Below are positions 8,365 through 15,788 of a DNA stretch of 43,902 bases, in pieces. The position numbers and the translations under genes were made by a program. The stretch comes from Opitutaceae bacterium (lineage in GTDB: Bacteria; Verrucomicrobiota; Verrucomicrobiia; Opitutales; Opitutaceae). The stretch is taken from assembly GCA_027482185.1 (NCBI GenBank), contig JAIXWF010000024.1, positions 1 through 43,902 of the forward strand, given 5' to 3'. Position 1 is the first letter of the stretch; every line of letters begins with the position of its first letter. The notes under the pieces were generated by a model. The model saw only the letters and a program-made list of their open reading frames with translations, had not been told where the DNA came from and ran no database searches.

Positions 8365-9161
8365 CAGAAACGGAGGGACGAGTTGACGTTGGAACCGTGC
8401 ACGGCCTCGTGGCAGCCGGCGCTCCAGCAGGTGCCGCGGAGCACGTTGCTCGAATGGTCGACGCCGCCGTGCATGATGGTCACCCCGCTGGACTGCGGCT
8501 GGAAATGGCACTGGTAGCACAGGCTCGTGCCGCGCGACTTGAGCATCTTGTCGTTCACGGAACCGTGCGGGGCGTGGCACGCGACGCAGCCGTCGCGCAT
8601 GACTTCGTGGCCGAACACGAACGGCCCCGTCTGCGCCGGGTGGCACTTCGCGCAGGTCGCGTTGGTCGCCGCGACCAGCGTCCGCGCACCGGCGTCGGCA
8701 GCGTGCGCCTCGCCTTCGTGGGGATTGTGGCAGTTCGTGCAGGCGATTTTGCCGGCCAGCACCGGATGGGTGAACGGCAGGCTGAACTCCGCCCGGGTGT
8801 TCGGGTGGCACTGGATGCAGGTATCGGGAGAAATCTTCGGGTTGACGATCGTGGCGCGGGTGCCGGCCTTGATGTGCAGGCTCGCGGGCCCGTGGCACGA
8901 CTCGCAGGAGATGTTCTTCACGGCGCCGTTAGCCGCCTTCATCACGATGCCCGCGTGGGTCGCATCGTGGAAACCGCGGGCGATGTCCGTGTGGCATTTC
9001 GTGCAAGCCTGCGCGCCGACGAAGGTCGCTCCGGGTACGGCCGGCGGCGCGAGCATCGTGCGGCCGGTCATGACGCAGGACACCAGCAGGCCCGACCAAA
9101 GGGCCAGGGCGCCCAGAACCAGGCGCAGCCCGAGGCGGCGGAAAAGCGGAAACGGATTCAT
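8364..9161 (-). CDS. Octaheme c-type cytochrome, predicted lipoprotein
   Basis: 265 residues. The hydrophobic N-terminus ends in the lipobox LVSC with Cys29, suggesting lipid anchoring. Eight haem sites follow in order: CTKCH, CESCH, CIQCH, CTNCH, CAKCH, CVACH, CYQCH and a final CWSAGCH, the last being CX4CH instead of CX2CH. Spacing and the motif NCHNPHEGE resemble the MtrA/DmsE/OmaB cytochrome superfamily, with fewer haems than the decaheme at 14570-15547. Pairing with an adjacent outer-membrane barrel fits the Geobacter OmbB-OmaB arrangement. It is 25 bp after the monoheme cytochrome gene and overlaps the porin start by one base. No outer-face (MtrC/OmcA-like) cytochrome is encoded nearby. 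Confidence 0.92.
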   Translation of the reverse strand: MNPFPLFRRLGLRLVLGALALWSGLLVSCVMTGRTMLAPPAVPGATFVGAQACTKCHTDIARGFHDATHAGIVMKAANGAVKNISCESCHGPASLHIKAGTRATIVNPKISPDTCIQCHPNTRAEFSLPFTHPVLAGKIACTNCHNPHEGEAHAADAGARTLVAATNATCAKCHPAQTGPFVFGHEVMRDGCVACHAPHGSVNDKMLKSRGTSLCYQCHFQPQSSGVTIMHGGVDHSSNVLRGTCWSAGCHEAVHGSNVNSSLRF

Positions 9162-9186
9162 CGGCGTGAGGCGGGATCTCCTGGTC

Positions 9187-9525
9187 TCACTTGGCGAAGC
9201 CGCGCACCTGCTGCACGAGGGCCGCGATCTCGGCGTCGTTCAGACGGTCGCCGAACGCTTCCATCTTCTCCTCGCCCTTGGCGTTCTTCCGGCCGTTCTT
9301 CACGATCTTGATGATATCGTCGTCGGTGAGCTTGGCCTGATTCGCTTTGTCGGTGAGGTCTTTGGCCCCGGCCTTGCGGCCGATGCGGGTCTGCGCCTTG
9401 CCGTCGGCGCCGTGGCACCCGACGCAGTGTTTTTCCCAGTTCTCCGCCGGCGTGGCGGCGAAACCGGCCGTCACCGCGAGGGCAACGAAGGCAAGCAGGA
9501 GGGATGACGGAGGGATGGGCTTCAT
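9187..9525 (-). CDS. Small class I cytochrome c
   Basis: 112 residues: signal peptide (cleaved near AGFAA, residues 20-24), a single haem motif CVGCH at 34-38, and a downstream Met (KMEAFGDRL) that would be the sixth haem ligand. The C-terminal helix (LNDAEIAALVQQVRGF) is typical of cytochrome c5/c6-type domains. It should be a soluble periplasmic electron carrier. Lying between the chemoreceptor (16 bp upstream) and the octaheme cytochrome (25 bp downstream), it is the likely electron donor or acceptor of the conduit. The KDLTD and DIIKIVKNGRK stretches are typical of the family. Confidence 0.93.
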   Translation of the reverse strand: MKPIPPSSLLLAFVALAVTAGFAATPAENWEKHCVGCHGADGKAQTRIGRKAGAKDLTDKANQAKLTDDDIIKIVKNGRKNAKGEEKMEAFGDRLNDAEIAALVQQVRGFAK

Positions 9526-9541
9526 GGCGTCGGTTCTGGGC

Positions 9542-11149
9542 TTAGGCGAAAAAGTCGCGGTGGACGTCGGCCTCGTCGCTCCGCCGCGCGAAGCCGCTCG
9601 GCCGGGCCGGACGGCAGAGACCGGGACGGGACGGTGCGGCGTCGCCCGCCGCGGGCGCGGCAGCCGGAGTCGCTACGACCTGCGCGGACGCCTCCCGGGC
9701 GGGCCGCGCGGCCGCGGGCGCCGGGCCGGCGATCCCGGCCACGAGCTCGCGGAGGCCGCTGGTGACCTGCTCCAGGGCCTGCGACTGAGCGGTCAACGCG
9801 TCGGCGGCCTGCGCCGCTTCGTGCGCGGAGCCGGCGTTGAGCTGGGTCGCGGAATCGATCTGGGAAACCGAGGACGTGATCTGGTCGATGCCGGCCTTTT
9901 GCTCCTGCATCGAATCGTTGATGTTCCCGATGATGAGCTCGAGCTCGCGGATGCGCGCGTGCACGTCGGAGAAACGCTGGGCGGCTTCCCCGCCGATTTT
10001 CACGCCCTGCCGGCTCTTGGCGACGGAGTCGGCGATCCGCGCCGACGTGTCGCGGCTGGCGACCGCGCAGCGTCCGGCGAGCGAGCGGACTTCGTCCGCG
10101 ACCACGGCGAACCCGAGGCCGGCCTCCCCTGCGCGCGCGGCCTCGACCGCGGCGTTGAGCGCGAGGATGTTCGTCTGGAACGCGATCTCGTCGATCGTCT
10201 TCAGGATCTTGGACACCTCGACGCTCGCCCGCTCCAGGGATGTCAGCGCCTCGCCCATCGACTGCATCTGGGTGGAGCCGGCGTCGGCGCAGGCCAGGGC
10301 CCGCTGGGCGACGTCGCGCGCCTTGTCCGTTTGCTCGGTGTTACGGCGGGTGAGCGCGTTGATCGCGTCGACCGCGCCGCGCGTTTCCTGCATGGACCCG
10401 GCCTGCTGCGTGGAAAGTTGCGCCACCTGCTGGCTCGCAAGGGAAACCTGCCGGGCCGAGGCCGCCGTCTCCTTGGCGCTGCCGGTCAGCGTCGTCGCCG
10501 CCTGCTCGATCGGGCGGCTGATCGACCGCGCGGCCAGCCAGCTCGCACCCATCACCAGGCCGGACGCCGTCAACCCGCCGATCACCAGCCAGCGCACCGC
10601 GGCCGCGCCGTAGGCGACGACGCGTTCCAGGAGCGATTTGAACTCGCCGACCTGCTCCTCGACAAACGACTCGAAGCCGGTCCGCAAGCGATCGCCGATA
10701 TCGTCGACCGACGACATCAGCTTGGTGCCTTCGCCGGTGCCCTTCTGGATGAACGCCATGGTCATCGCCTGGCCCGCGGCCACCAGCGCATCGATGTCGG
10801 CATCGATCGCCTTGAGCTGGTCGAGCCGTTTGGCATCGCCGGTATCCTTGTAGTAAGTACGGAACCGCTCGACGTTGGCGTGGAAAGCATCGCGGACTTT
10901 GCCGACGTAGTTGAACACGTCCTTCGCTTCGTCCGCCTGCCGCGTGGCCGACAGGGCGGTGAGAATGTCCTGGATTTCCCGCACCTGCAGCTGCATCTGC
11001 CGGGCGAGATCGGAAAACTCCGCATGGCGGGCAGCTCGCTCCATCTGGAGCCGGTTTTGCCGCGCCAACCAATGCGTGGCACCGATCACAAGGGTCAACG
11101 CGAAGGTCGGGATCGCACAGACCAAAAACAGGCGATTGCGGAGCTTCAT
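9542..11149 (-). CDS. Methyl-accepting chemotaxis protein in the cytochrome operon
   Basis: 535 residues. TM1 is at about 7-25. The periplasmic domain (about 26-180) is predicted all-helical, four-helix-bundle type, with no CXXCH. TM2 is near 183-205 and is followed directly by a very short linker ([13 protein letters not shown]) in place of a full recognisable HAMP. The signalling domain has the tip [18 protein letters not shown]. The tail is Ala/Pro-rich and ends HRDFFA. ATG 11149 is chosen over an upstream in-frame start at 11230: it has GGGAGAGGG about 10 bases upstream and gives a clean signal anchor. Its stop is 16 bp from the cytochrome c start, so the receptor is the first gene of the conduit operon. 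Sensing of redox state or extracellular acceptor is inferred from context only. Confidence 0.93.
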   Translation of the reverse strand: MKLRNRLFLVCAIPTFALTLVIGATHWLARQNRLQMERAARHAEFSDLARQMQLQVREIQDILTALSATRQADEAKDVFNYVGKVRDAFHANVERFRTYYKDTGDAKRLDQLKAIDADIDALVAAGQAMTMAFIQKGTGEGTKLMSSVDDIGDRLRTGFESFVEEQVGEFKSLLERVVAYGAAAVRWLVIGGLTASGLVMGASWLAARSISRPIEQAATTLTGSAKETAASARQVSLASQQVAQLSTQQAGSMQETRGAVDAINALTRRNTEQTDKARDVAQRALACADAGSTQMQSMGEALTSLERASVEVSKILKTIDEIAFQTNILALNAAVEAARAGEAGLGFAVVADEVRSLAGRCAVASRDTSARIADSVAKSRQGVKIGGEAAQRFSDVHARIRELELIIGNINDSMQEQKAGIDQITSSVSQIDSATQLNAGSAHEAAQAADALTAQSQALEQVTSGLRELVAGIAGPAPAAARPAREASAQVVATPAAAPAAGDAAPSRPGLCRPARPSGFARRSDEADVHRDFFA

Positions 11150-11281
11150 TGTCCGATCCCTCTCCCGGCGCGAGCTCCGTCGTTCGGCCGACCGCAGGCG
11201 GACAAAGGGACTCGGCGGCGAAATTCGCACGGAAGATTTGGCGCGGGCAAAAGATGCATAGTAGGTCCGAAAGCGCCTACT

Positions 11282-11308
11282 TGCTCGGAACGTCTTTGCC
11301 GCGCTTTA
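11282..11308 (-). promoter_or_regulatory. Possible sigma-28 (FliA)-type promoter of the chemoreceptor-cytochrome operon
   Basis: On the minus strand TAAA (complement of 11305-11308) is followed after exactly 15 bases by TCCGAGCA (complement of 11282-11289), against the consensus TAAA-N15-GCCGATAA. The -10 part matches 5 of 8 positions. It would give a leader of about 130 bases. Chemoreceptor genes are commonly under this sigma factor, but the match is weak and one such hit is expected by chance in a few kb. Confidence 0.25.
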
Positions 11309-11629
11309 GAAAAATCAGACTGGATAGTAAACGTAACCACTGCGGCGCAGAAACCTACTCAGTCCCGCTGCCGGAGATTCGGAGCGCCGCGACCGCCCAG
11401 GCATAAACTTCAACCAACTTATGCTCATTGCTTTCCAACACTCCAACGCGATCGCTACGCCCCGACCGACGGCAAGCCTCCCCCTTTCCGGCCGTCGGCC
11501 GCCAGCTCAGGTTTCAACCGGCTCGCCTGATTCCAAATGTTACGGAATCCTGCGGTACGATCCCACCTGCCCACCCATCGCGCGGTTCGCGGGTCAGGGG
11601 CGTCCCTCGGTGCACCCTCACCAGCCGGG

Positions 11630-11667
11630 AAAAAGCCAAGGGAGCCGGCCCCGAAGGACCGGCTCCC
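11630..11667 (-). terminator. Intrinsic terminator of the decaheme/MtrB operon
   Basis: Perfect 9-bp stem GGGAGCCGG (11640-11648) / CCGGCTCCC (11659-11667) around a 10-base loop whose centre can form a CGAA tetraloop. Read on the minus strand, the stem runs into TTGGCTTTTT (complement of 11630-11639). It lies about 190 bp beyond the porin stop at 11853 and separates this operon from the chemoreceptor operon. Confidence 0.72.
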
Positions 11668-11810
11668 GACCAAAACCTGAACCAAAGCGAACGGCGGGGC
11701 TTCAGCCGAACCCGAGCAGTCGATGGAGTTTGCCGGGAGCCAAGAGCGGAGCCGGGCGGATTTTCAGGCCGCGGGCTGCGGCGGTGTTTTCCCGAGTCCG
11801 GCGGACCGAT

Positions 11811-11838
11811 CTCTCAACCCTCAACTTTCAGCTCTCAA
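11811..11838. repeat. CTCTCAA heptad repeat (4 units)
   Basis: In-phase heptads CTCTCAA, CCCTCAA, CTTTCAG, CTCTCAA followed by CTGCG, preceded by a CGGACCGAT flank. It sits 14 bp beyond the stop of the minus-strand MtrB-like gene, so that operon's transcript would carry the TTGAGAG version. It belongs to the same family as the blocks at 33790, 36866 and 39392-39529. Confidence 0.85.
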
Positions 11839-11852
11839 CTGCGCGATTCGCA

Positions 11853-14564
11853 TCAAAGCTTGATCTGGAACATCACGCCGTACCAGCCGACCTTGAAGTC
11901 CTGCGGCCCGCCGTCGAGCGGCAGCGCCGTAGGCACCGCGTTCGCGTTGGCGCCCGGCACGATCGGGGTCGCATATAGGTTGGTGTAGTGCCAATCGCGG
12001 ATCGTCTCCTTCTGGTGACGGTAGACCAGGCGCGCGGAAAAGACCTTCGTCAGCGGAATACGCAGGCTGGCGTCGAGGTAGCCGATGTCCGTCGCGAGAT
12101 CCGGCATGCGTTCGCCGGCGAAGACCGCGTTGGCGGCATTGACGGCGCCGCCGACCGTGTACGCGTAGTCGATGCGCGTGCGGCCGATGGAGTACGAGTA
12201 GTCGACGTGGAAGCTGACCTTGCCGAAGTCCTGCCGGAAACCGGCGCCGACGACGTGGTTGCGGTCCGCGCTGTCGGCGTCCCACGTGTTGATCAGCGGG
12301 AAAATCGGACCGCCGGGCGCGGCGCCGATGGCGATCGCGTTCTCCGGCGTCACGGTCCCGAGCGGCGTGACGAGGCCGATGGTGACGGCCGCGTTGGCGT
12401 TCGGGATCGTGGCCTGACGGTATCGGCCCTGCTGGTACGAGTAGAACCCGTACACGGAACGCTGGGCCGAGGGCTGGTAGTTCAGATCGAGATTGAGCGA
12501 GCGCTGGTCGTTCTGGGTCCGGCCATACGCAGCGTCGGGATGGCGTGCGTTCTTGATCTGGAAGGAAATCCCGGCGTCGAGATCCGGACGAAGCATCGTG
12601 TCGTAACGGAAGTTCGCGGTGTGCTGGTCGCGGTCCGAAAGATCGTAGGCGCGGAACGCATTGTTGGTGCGCACGGCCCAGCTGTTCACGTTGGCGCCGG
12701 GCGTCGTCGGGATCGGGAAGATCGCCGAGCTGAAGGCGCCGGGGTCGTACGTCGAAGCGGTGTAGGTGCTGCCGCGGCGGGCCGCGAATTCATACGAGAC
12801 GCGGACCGTGGAGTCGGCCAGCGCACGGGTGACGAATCCGACCTTCGCCTTGTCTTCCCAAGTCTTGGCGCGTTCGCGGCGGGTGCGCTCGATCGTCTCG
12901 CGCTCGAGGGCGAAGTTCACGTTCGTCGTCGGGTTGAGGCGGTAGTCCGCCGTGGAGCCCACGCGATGCTGCTTGCTGGAGTAGATATTGCTCTTGATCG
13001 GCAGATTGCCGGCCGGCGTGGCGTTGGCGCCGAGCAGGAGGTTCTGGCCGCTGCCGTCGTTGAGGATGCGGCCCCAGACGCCGGTGACGCCGTCGAGCGT
13101 GAGCCCGCGCGTCTGGTTGCCCGCCGTCGCGGCGTCGGCATCGTTGTACACCGCGTTGGGATTCACCGCCAGAAACGGGTCGCTCGCGTTCTTCGTTTCG
13201 TGGAAGCGCGCCTTGGCCTTCAAGTTGAGGGCGGAGGTCGGATTGATCGCAAAGGTCAGGTCGGCGAGGCGCGTGTCGATCGTCTGGTCGGCCGTCGGAC
13301 GGCTGAGCGCGCCGGTGGTATCCCAGGCGCCGCCGGGGAGCAGCGTGACGTTGGCGAGCGAGATATTCGGGATCGTGGTGTAGGGAATCAGGCTGTCGTC
13401 CTGGCGCCATTTGCCCGCGGATACGACGGCGGTGAGGCTGCTCTTGTAGAAGTCGGGAAACTTGCGGGTGTACTCGGCGCGGGCGTTGTAGGCTTGGTTG
13501 CTCGGCGCGAGGTCCATGCGGCCCTGGGTGTAGGCGCCCGCCGCCGGCACGGTCGTTACACCCGCGGGCGGCGCGATGCGGTACGGTTCCTGGAACGTAA
13601 CCGTGCTGATATTGTTGCGGAAGATGGAAGCGGAGAGCCGCAGGTTGAAGACGTTCAGGCCGTCGGCGTGCAGCAGGCCGGCCATGATGTCCTCGGTCTC
13701 GTAGTCCACGGGCTCGGGAATATCCATCGGCGCGGTGCCGCCGGCATTGCCCCAGACGACGCCGATCGGGCGCGCGCCCACGCGTTTTTCCAACGCATAG
13801 CCGACATAGGCTTTCCACGTGGGGGTCAGCGAAAGATCGAGCCGGATGCCCGTGCGTTCGCGCATCAGCGAGAGTTCGGAACCGGCGTCCGCCGCGAGCG
13901 CGGCGGCGACGGCGGCGTTGTCGGCCGCGGTCGACGCGGTGCCGCCCGGCGTGAGCCCGGTCAGGAGCGTGAGGTTGCCGGTGCCGACACCGTTCCACAG
14001 GGAACGGTAGCGATTCGTGAAGACGTGCGGCGTCTCGCTGTGGAAGATTTTCACTTTCCAGTCGTTGTAGCGGCCGAATTCGAGGCCGTAGTACTGGTCG
14101 TTGCGGCCGGCGGCGCCGCCCTGAAGTTCCACGTAGTGGCCGCCTTCGGGCCGCTTCATCGTGAAGGTGAAATTGTTCAGCAGCGCGCCGTTGTCCGGAT
14201 CGGAGTACGTGCGGTACTGGGCGCTGCGTTCGTCGGCGTCGCCGCCGATGAAACCGAATTCGATCTGGCCCATGTACTGCCAGCCGGAGGCCAGCTTGGC
14301 GATTTCATCGGCCTTGGGCATCGCGAAAGGCAGCTGGAACAGCTGGCCCGTGGGCGTGTGCTTGAGCTTCATCCATTCCGCGTCGCGCGGCCGGGCGGCC
14401 GTGGCCGAGGCGCTCATGCTGTTGCCGAGGGAAGTGCCGACGCCGGCGGCGGAATCGGCAAAGGGGGAGGCGGCGGCCGTAAGGGCCGAGCCGGCGGCAC
14501 CGATCGCGGCGAGGCGCAGGAGAGTCCGGGAAATCGTGATCATGGTCGGGGTGGTCGCGGACAT
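11853..14564 (-). CDS. MtrB/PioB-family outer-membrane porin
   Basis: 903 residues from ATG 14564; ATG 14543 would give 896 with a cleaner signal peptide (MITISRTLLRLAAIGAAGSA). After export the mature part starts with a long polar region and continues as many amphipathic beta strands typical of the decaheme-associated MtrB/PioB barrels, such as YYGLEFGRYNDWKVKIFHSE and WKAYVGYALEKRVGARP. It ends GVMFQIKL. Such barrels wrap a decaheme cytochrome and let electrons pass the outer membrane in iron-reducing (Shewanella) and iron-oxidising (Rhodopseudomonas PioAB) bacteria. It lies 5 bp after the decaheme gene, the expected MtrA-MtrB pairing. The direction of electron flow cannot be read from sequence. 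No CXXC is seen near the mature N-terminus. Confidence 0.88.
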   Translation of the reverse strand: MSATTPTMITISRTLLRLAAIGAAGSALTAAASPFADSAAGVGTSLGNSMSASATAARPRDAEWMKLKHTPTGQLFQLPFAMPKADEIAKLASGWQYMGQIEFGFIGGDADERSAQYRTYSDPDNGALLNNFTFTMKRPEGGHYVELQGGAAGRNDQYYGLEFGRYNDWKVKIFHSETPHVFTNRYRSLWNGVGTGNLTLLTGLTPGGTASTAADNAAVAAALAADAGSELSLMRERTGIRLDLSLTPTWKAYVGYALEKRVGARPIGVVWGNAGGTAPMDIPEPVDYETEDIMAGLLHADGLNVFNLRLSASIFRNNISTVTFQEPYRIAPPAGVTTVPAAGAYTQGRMDLAPSNQAYNARAEYTRKFPDFYKSSLTAVVSAGKWRQDDSLIPYTTIPNISLANVTLLPGGAWDTTGALSRPTADQTIDTRLADLTFAINPTSALNLKAKARFHETKNASDPFLAVNPNAVYNDADAATAGNQTRGLTLDGVTGVWGRILNDGSGQNLLLGANATPAGNLPIKSNIYSSKQHRVGSTADYRLNPTTNVNFALERETIERTRRERAKTWEDKAKVGFVTRALADSTVRVSYEFAARRGSTYTASTYDPGAFSSAIFPIPTTPGANVNSWAVRTNNAFRAYDLSDRDQHTANFRYDTMLRPDLDAGISFQIKNARHPDAAYGRTQNDQRSLNLDLNYQPSAQRSVYGFYSYQQGRYRQATIPNANAAVTIGLVTPLGTVTPENAIAIGAAPGGPIFPLINTWDADSADRNHVVGAGFRQDFGKVSFHVDYSYSIGRTRIDYAYTVGGAVNAANAVFAGERMPDLATDIGYLDASLRIPLTKVFSARLVYRHQKETIRDWHYTNLYATPIVPGANANAVPTALPLDGGPQDFKVGWYGVMFQIKL

Positions 14565-14569
14565 CGGGA

Positions 14570-15547
14570 TCAACGTTGGAGCCGGGCGCCGCCGGGGTGG
14601 TTGCTGCCGTGGACCTGCGAGTGGCAGTTCTGGCAGGAGCGCCCGAAGATCCGGGTGCTGGGGGCGCCGCCGCCGCCGATCGCGCCGCCGGCGTTGAAGA
14701 GCGTGGATTGGTGGCCTTGGGCGTTGCCGTGGCACTGCTGGCACAGGAACGGACGCGCGACGTTGAGCAGCTTGTCGTGGTTCGAGCCGTGCGGGTTGTG
14801 GCAGCTCAGGCAGTTGTCGCGCACCGGCGCGTGTTCCCAGAGGTAGGGTCCGCGTTTCTCGGCGTGGCAGTTGTAGCAGGTCTCGTTGATCGAATCGGCC
14901 TTCAGCAGGCCCTTTGAGGTCGAGCCGTGCGGATTGTGGCAGTCGACGCAGCTCATCTTGCCTTCGGCGAGCGGCATGTGCGACCGCTTCGCGAACTCGG
15001 CCCGCTGCTGCTGGTGGCAGGTGTAGCAGGTTTCGTTGATCGTCGGCTTCTTCAGCAATCCACCGGAGGAGAGCTTGGCCATCGGGTTGTGGCAGTCGCT
15101 GCAGCTCAGGTTGTTCGCGGCGTGGACCGACCCGTCCCAGAACGTCTGCCCCGCGCCCTGGTGGCAGGACTGGCACATCGCGGTCTGCAGGGCGACCGGG
15201 GTCCCCCACTCGCGCGTGAAGCCCACGAGCGAGCCGCGGTTCGACGGGCTGATCGGATCCTTGAGGTGGTTCGAGCCCGGGCCGTGGCAGGCCTCGCACG
15301 AAATCTTCTCCTGCTCGTTCTTCGGATTCAGCCGGAACACGTTCGCGTGCGCCGTGTGCGTGAACTGCGTGTTCTGCGCCTGGTGGCAGGCGACGCACAC
15401 CGCTTCGCCGACATACTCGGCGCCGTTGTTGAGGGCGGGCACCGGGGGCTTCGGGTTCGCGACGATGCTCGTGACGAGCGCCGCGGCGGCCAGACCGCTG
15501 GCGGCGAGGGCGGCGCGCAGCGGCGGGAGGGAGGAAGGAAACTTCAT
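14570..15547 (-). CDS. DmsE/MtrA-family decaheme c-type cytochrome
   Basis: 325 residues with an N-terminal signal peptide (MKFPSSLPPLRAALAASGLA...). There are exactly ten CXXCH sites in order: CVACH, CEACH, CQSCH, CSDCH, CYTCH, CVDCH, CYNCH, CLSCH, CQQCH, CQNCH. The paired motif CHNPHGS appears after several of them, as in DmsE, MtrA and PioA. Length and haem count equal those of MtrA. ATG 15547 is chosen because the signal peptide begins there; the frame stays open upstream only as GC shadow. With the porin directly downstream it forms an MtrAB-like conduit, the cytochrome being threaded through the barrel. Transcription runs away from the divergent sensor kinase, so a shared control region lies at 15548-15788. 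Confidence 0.95.
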   Translation of the reverse strand: MKFPSSLPPLRAALAASGLAAAALVTSIVANPKPPVPALNNGAEYVGEAVCVACHQAQNTQFTHTAHANVFRLNPKNEQEKISCEACHGPGSNHLKDPISPSNRGSLVGFTREWGTPVALQTAMCQSCHQGAGQTFWDGSVHAANNLSCSDCHNPMAKLSSGGLLKKPTINETCYTCHQQQRAEFAKRSHMPLAEGKMSCVDCHNPHGSTSKGLLKADSINETCYNCHAEKRGPYLWEHAPVRDNCLSCHNPHGSNHDKLLNVARPFLCQQCHGNAQGHQSTLFNAGGAIGGGGAPSTRIFGRSCQNCHSQVHGSNHPGGARLQR

Positions 15548-15585
15548 GGCGTTCGGTTCGGGAAAGTCGGAGCGGGGCAAAAAGC

Positions 15586-15654
15586 GCGGAAACCGTTTCC
15601 GCACCGTTTTGTTCATGCGGCGACCGCCCGGCTTGCGAAATCGAAACCGTAACG
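15586..15654. promoter_or_regulatory. Divergent control region: 8-1-8 dyad and ACCGT direct repeats
   Basis: The 241-bp gap between the decaheme gene (minus) and the kinase (plus) contains a perfect 17-bp dyad GCGGAAAC-C-GTTTCCGC (15586-15602). The 9-mers ACCGTTTCC (15592), ACCGTTTTG (15603) and ACCGTAACG (15646) start 11 and 43 bp apart, close to whole helical turns. LytTR regulators bind imperfect 9-bp direct repeats, so these are candidates for the response regulator of the adjacent pair. Also present is GTAAC-GGGGCT-GTTAC (15649-15664). Function is inferred; no -10/-35 was fixed. Confidence 0.4.
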
Positions 15655-15788
15655 GGGCTGTTACCCGCGACTTCGGCGCGGCCGCGCCGGGCGCTCGTCC
15701 CGCCTCCGCCCGGCGGTCGTCACGGGTGCCGGCGCCCGGCGCGTTTGGGATTCGACTCCGCCCGCCGGCGGAACCATCGGATTGGCCT

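Larger units (their letters stand above)
11150..11852. other. 703-bp gene-free regulatory gap between the two cytochrome operons
   Basis: No convincing gene on either strand; the open frames here have no family features and unlike codon use. The gap holds the leader and candidate promoter of the chemoreceptor operon (minus strand), a small hairpin GTAGG/CCTAC at 11271-11290 boundary region, a dyad GCATAA-N12-TTATGC at 11401-11424 that could be an operator, the terminator of the decaheme operon (11630-11667) and a CTCTCAA heptad block (11811-11838). I looked for a cyclic-di-GMP riboswitch and found no consensus core. Confidence 0.6.

Noticed and set aside
11431-11520. Possible cyclic-di-GMP riboswitch before the chemoreceptor operon
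   Set aside because: A GGCAAGCCTCC stretch on the plus strand recalls part of the GEMM motif, but the conserved core and tetraloop receptor are missing and the strand is wrong for the operon.
11421-11988. Two overlapping plus-strand open frames of about 185 residues in the gap between cytochrome operons
   Set aside because: They contain the terminator hairpin and heptad repeat and overlap the MtrB-like coding end; composition is unlike the neighbouring genes.
11988-14846. 952-residue plus-strand open frame opposite the MtrB-like gene
   Set aside because: Arg/Val/Gly-rich shadow of the real minus-strand gene, no domain features.
15036-15788. N-terminal extension of the sensor kinase frame by about 250 residues
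   Set aside because: The extension is antisense to the decaheme gene and its haem motifs; a signal peptide begins at 15789/15807 instead.
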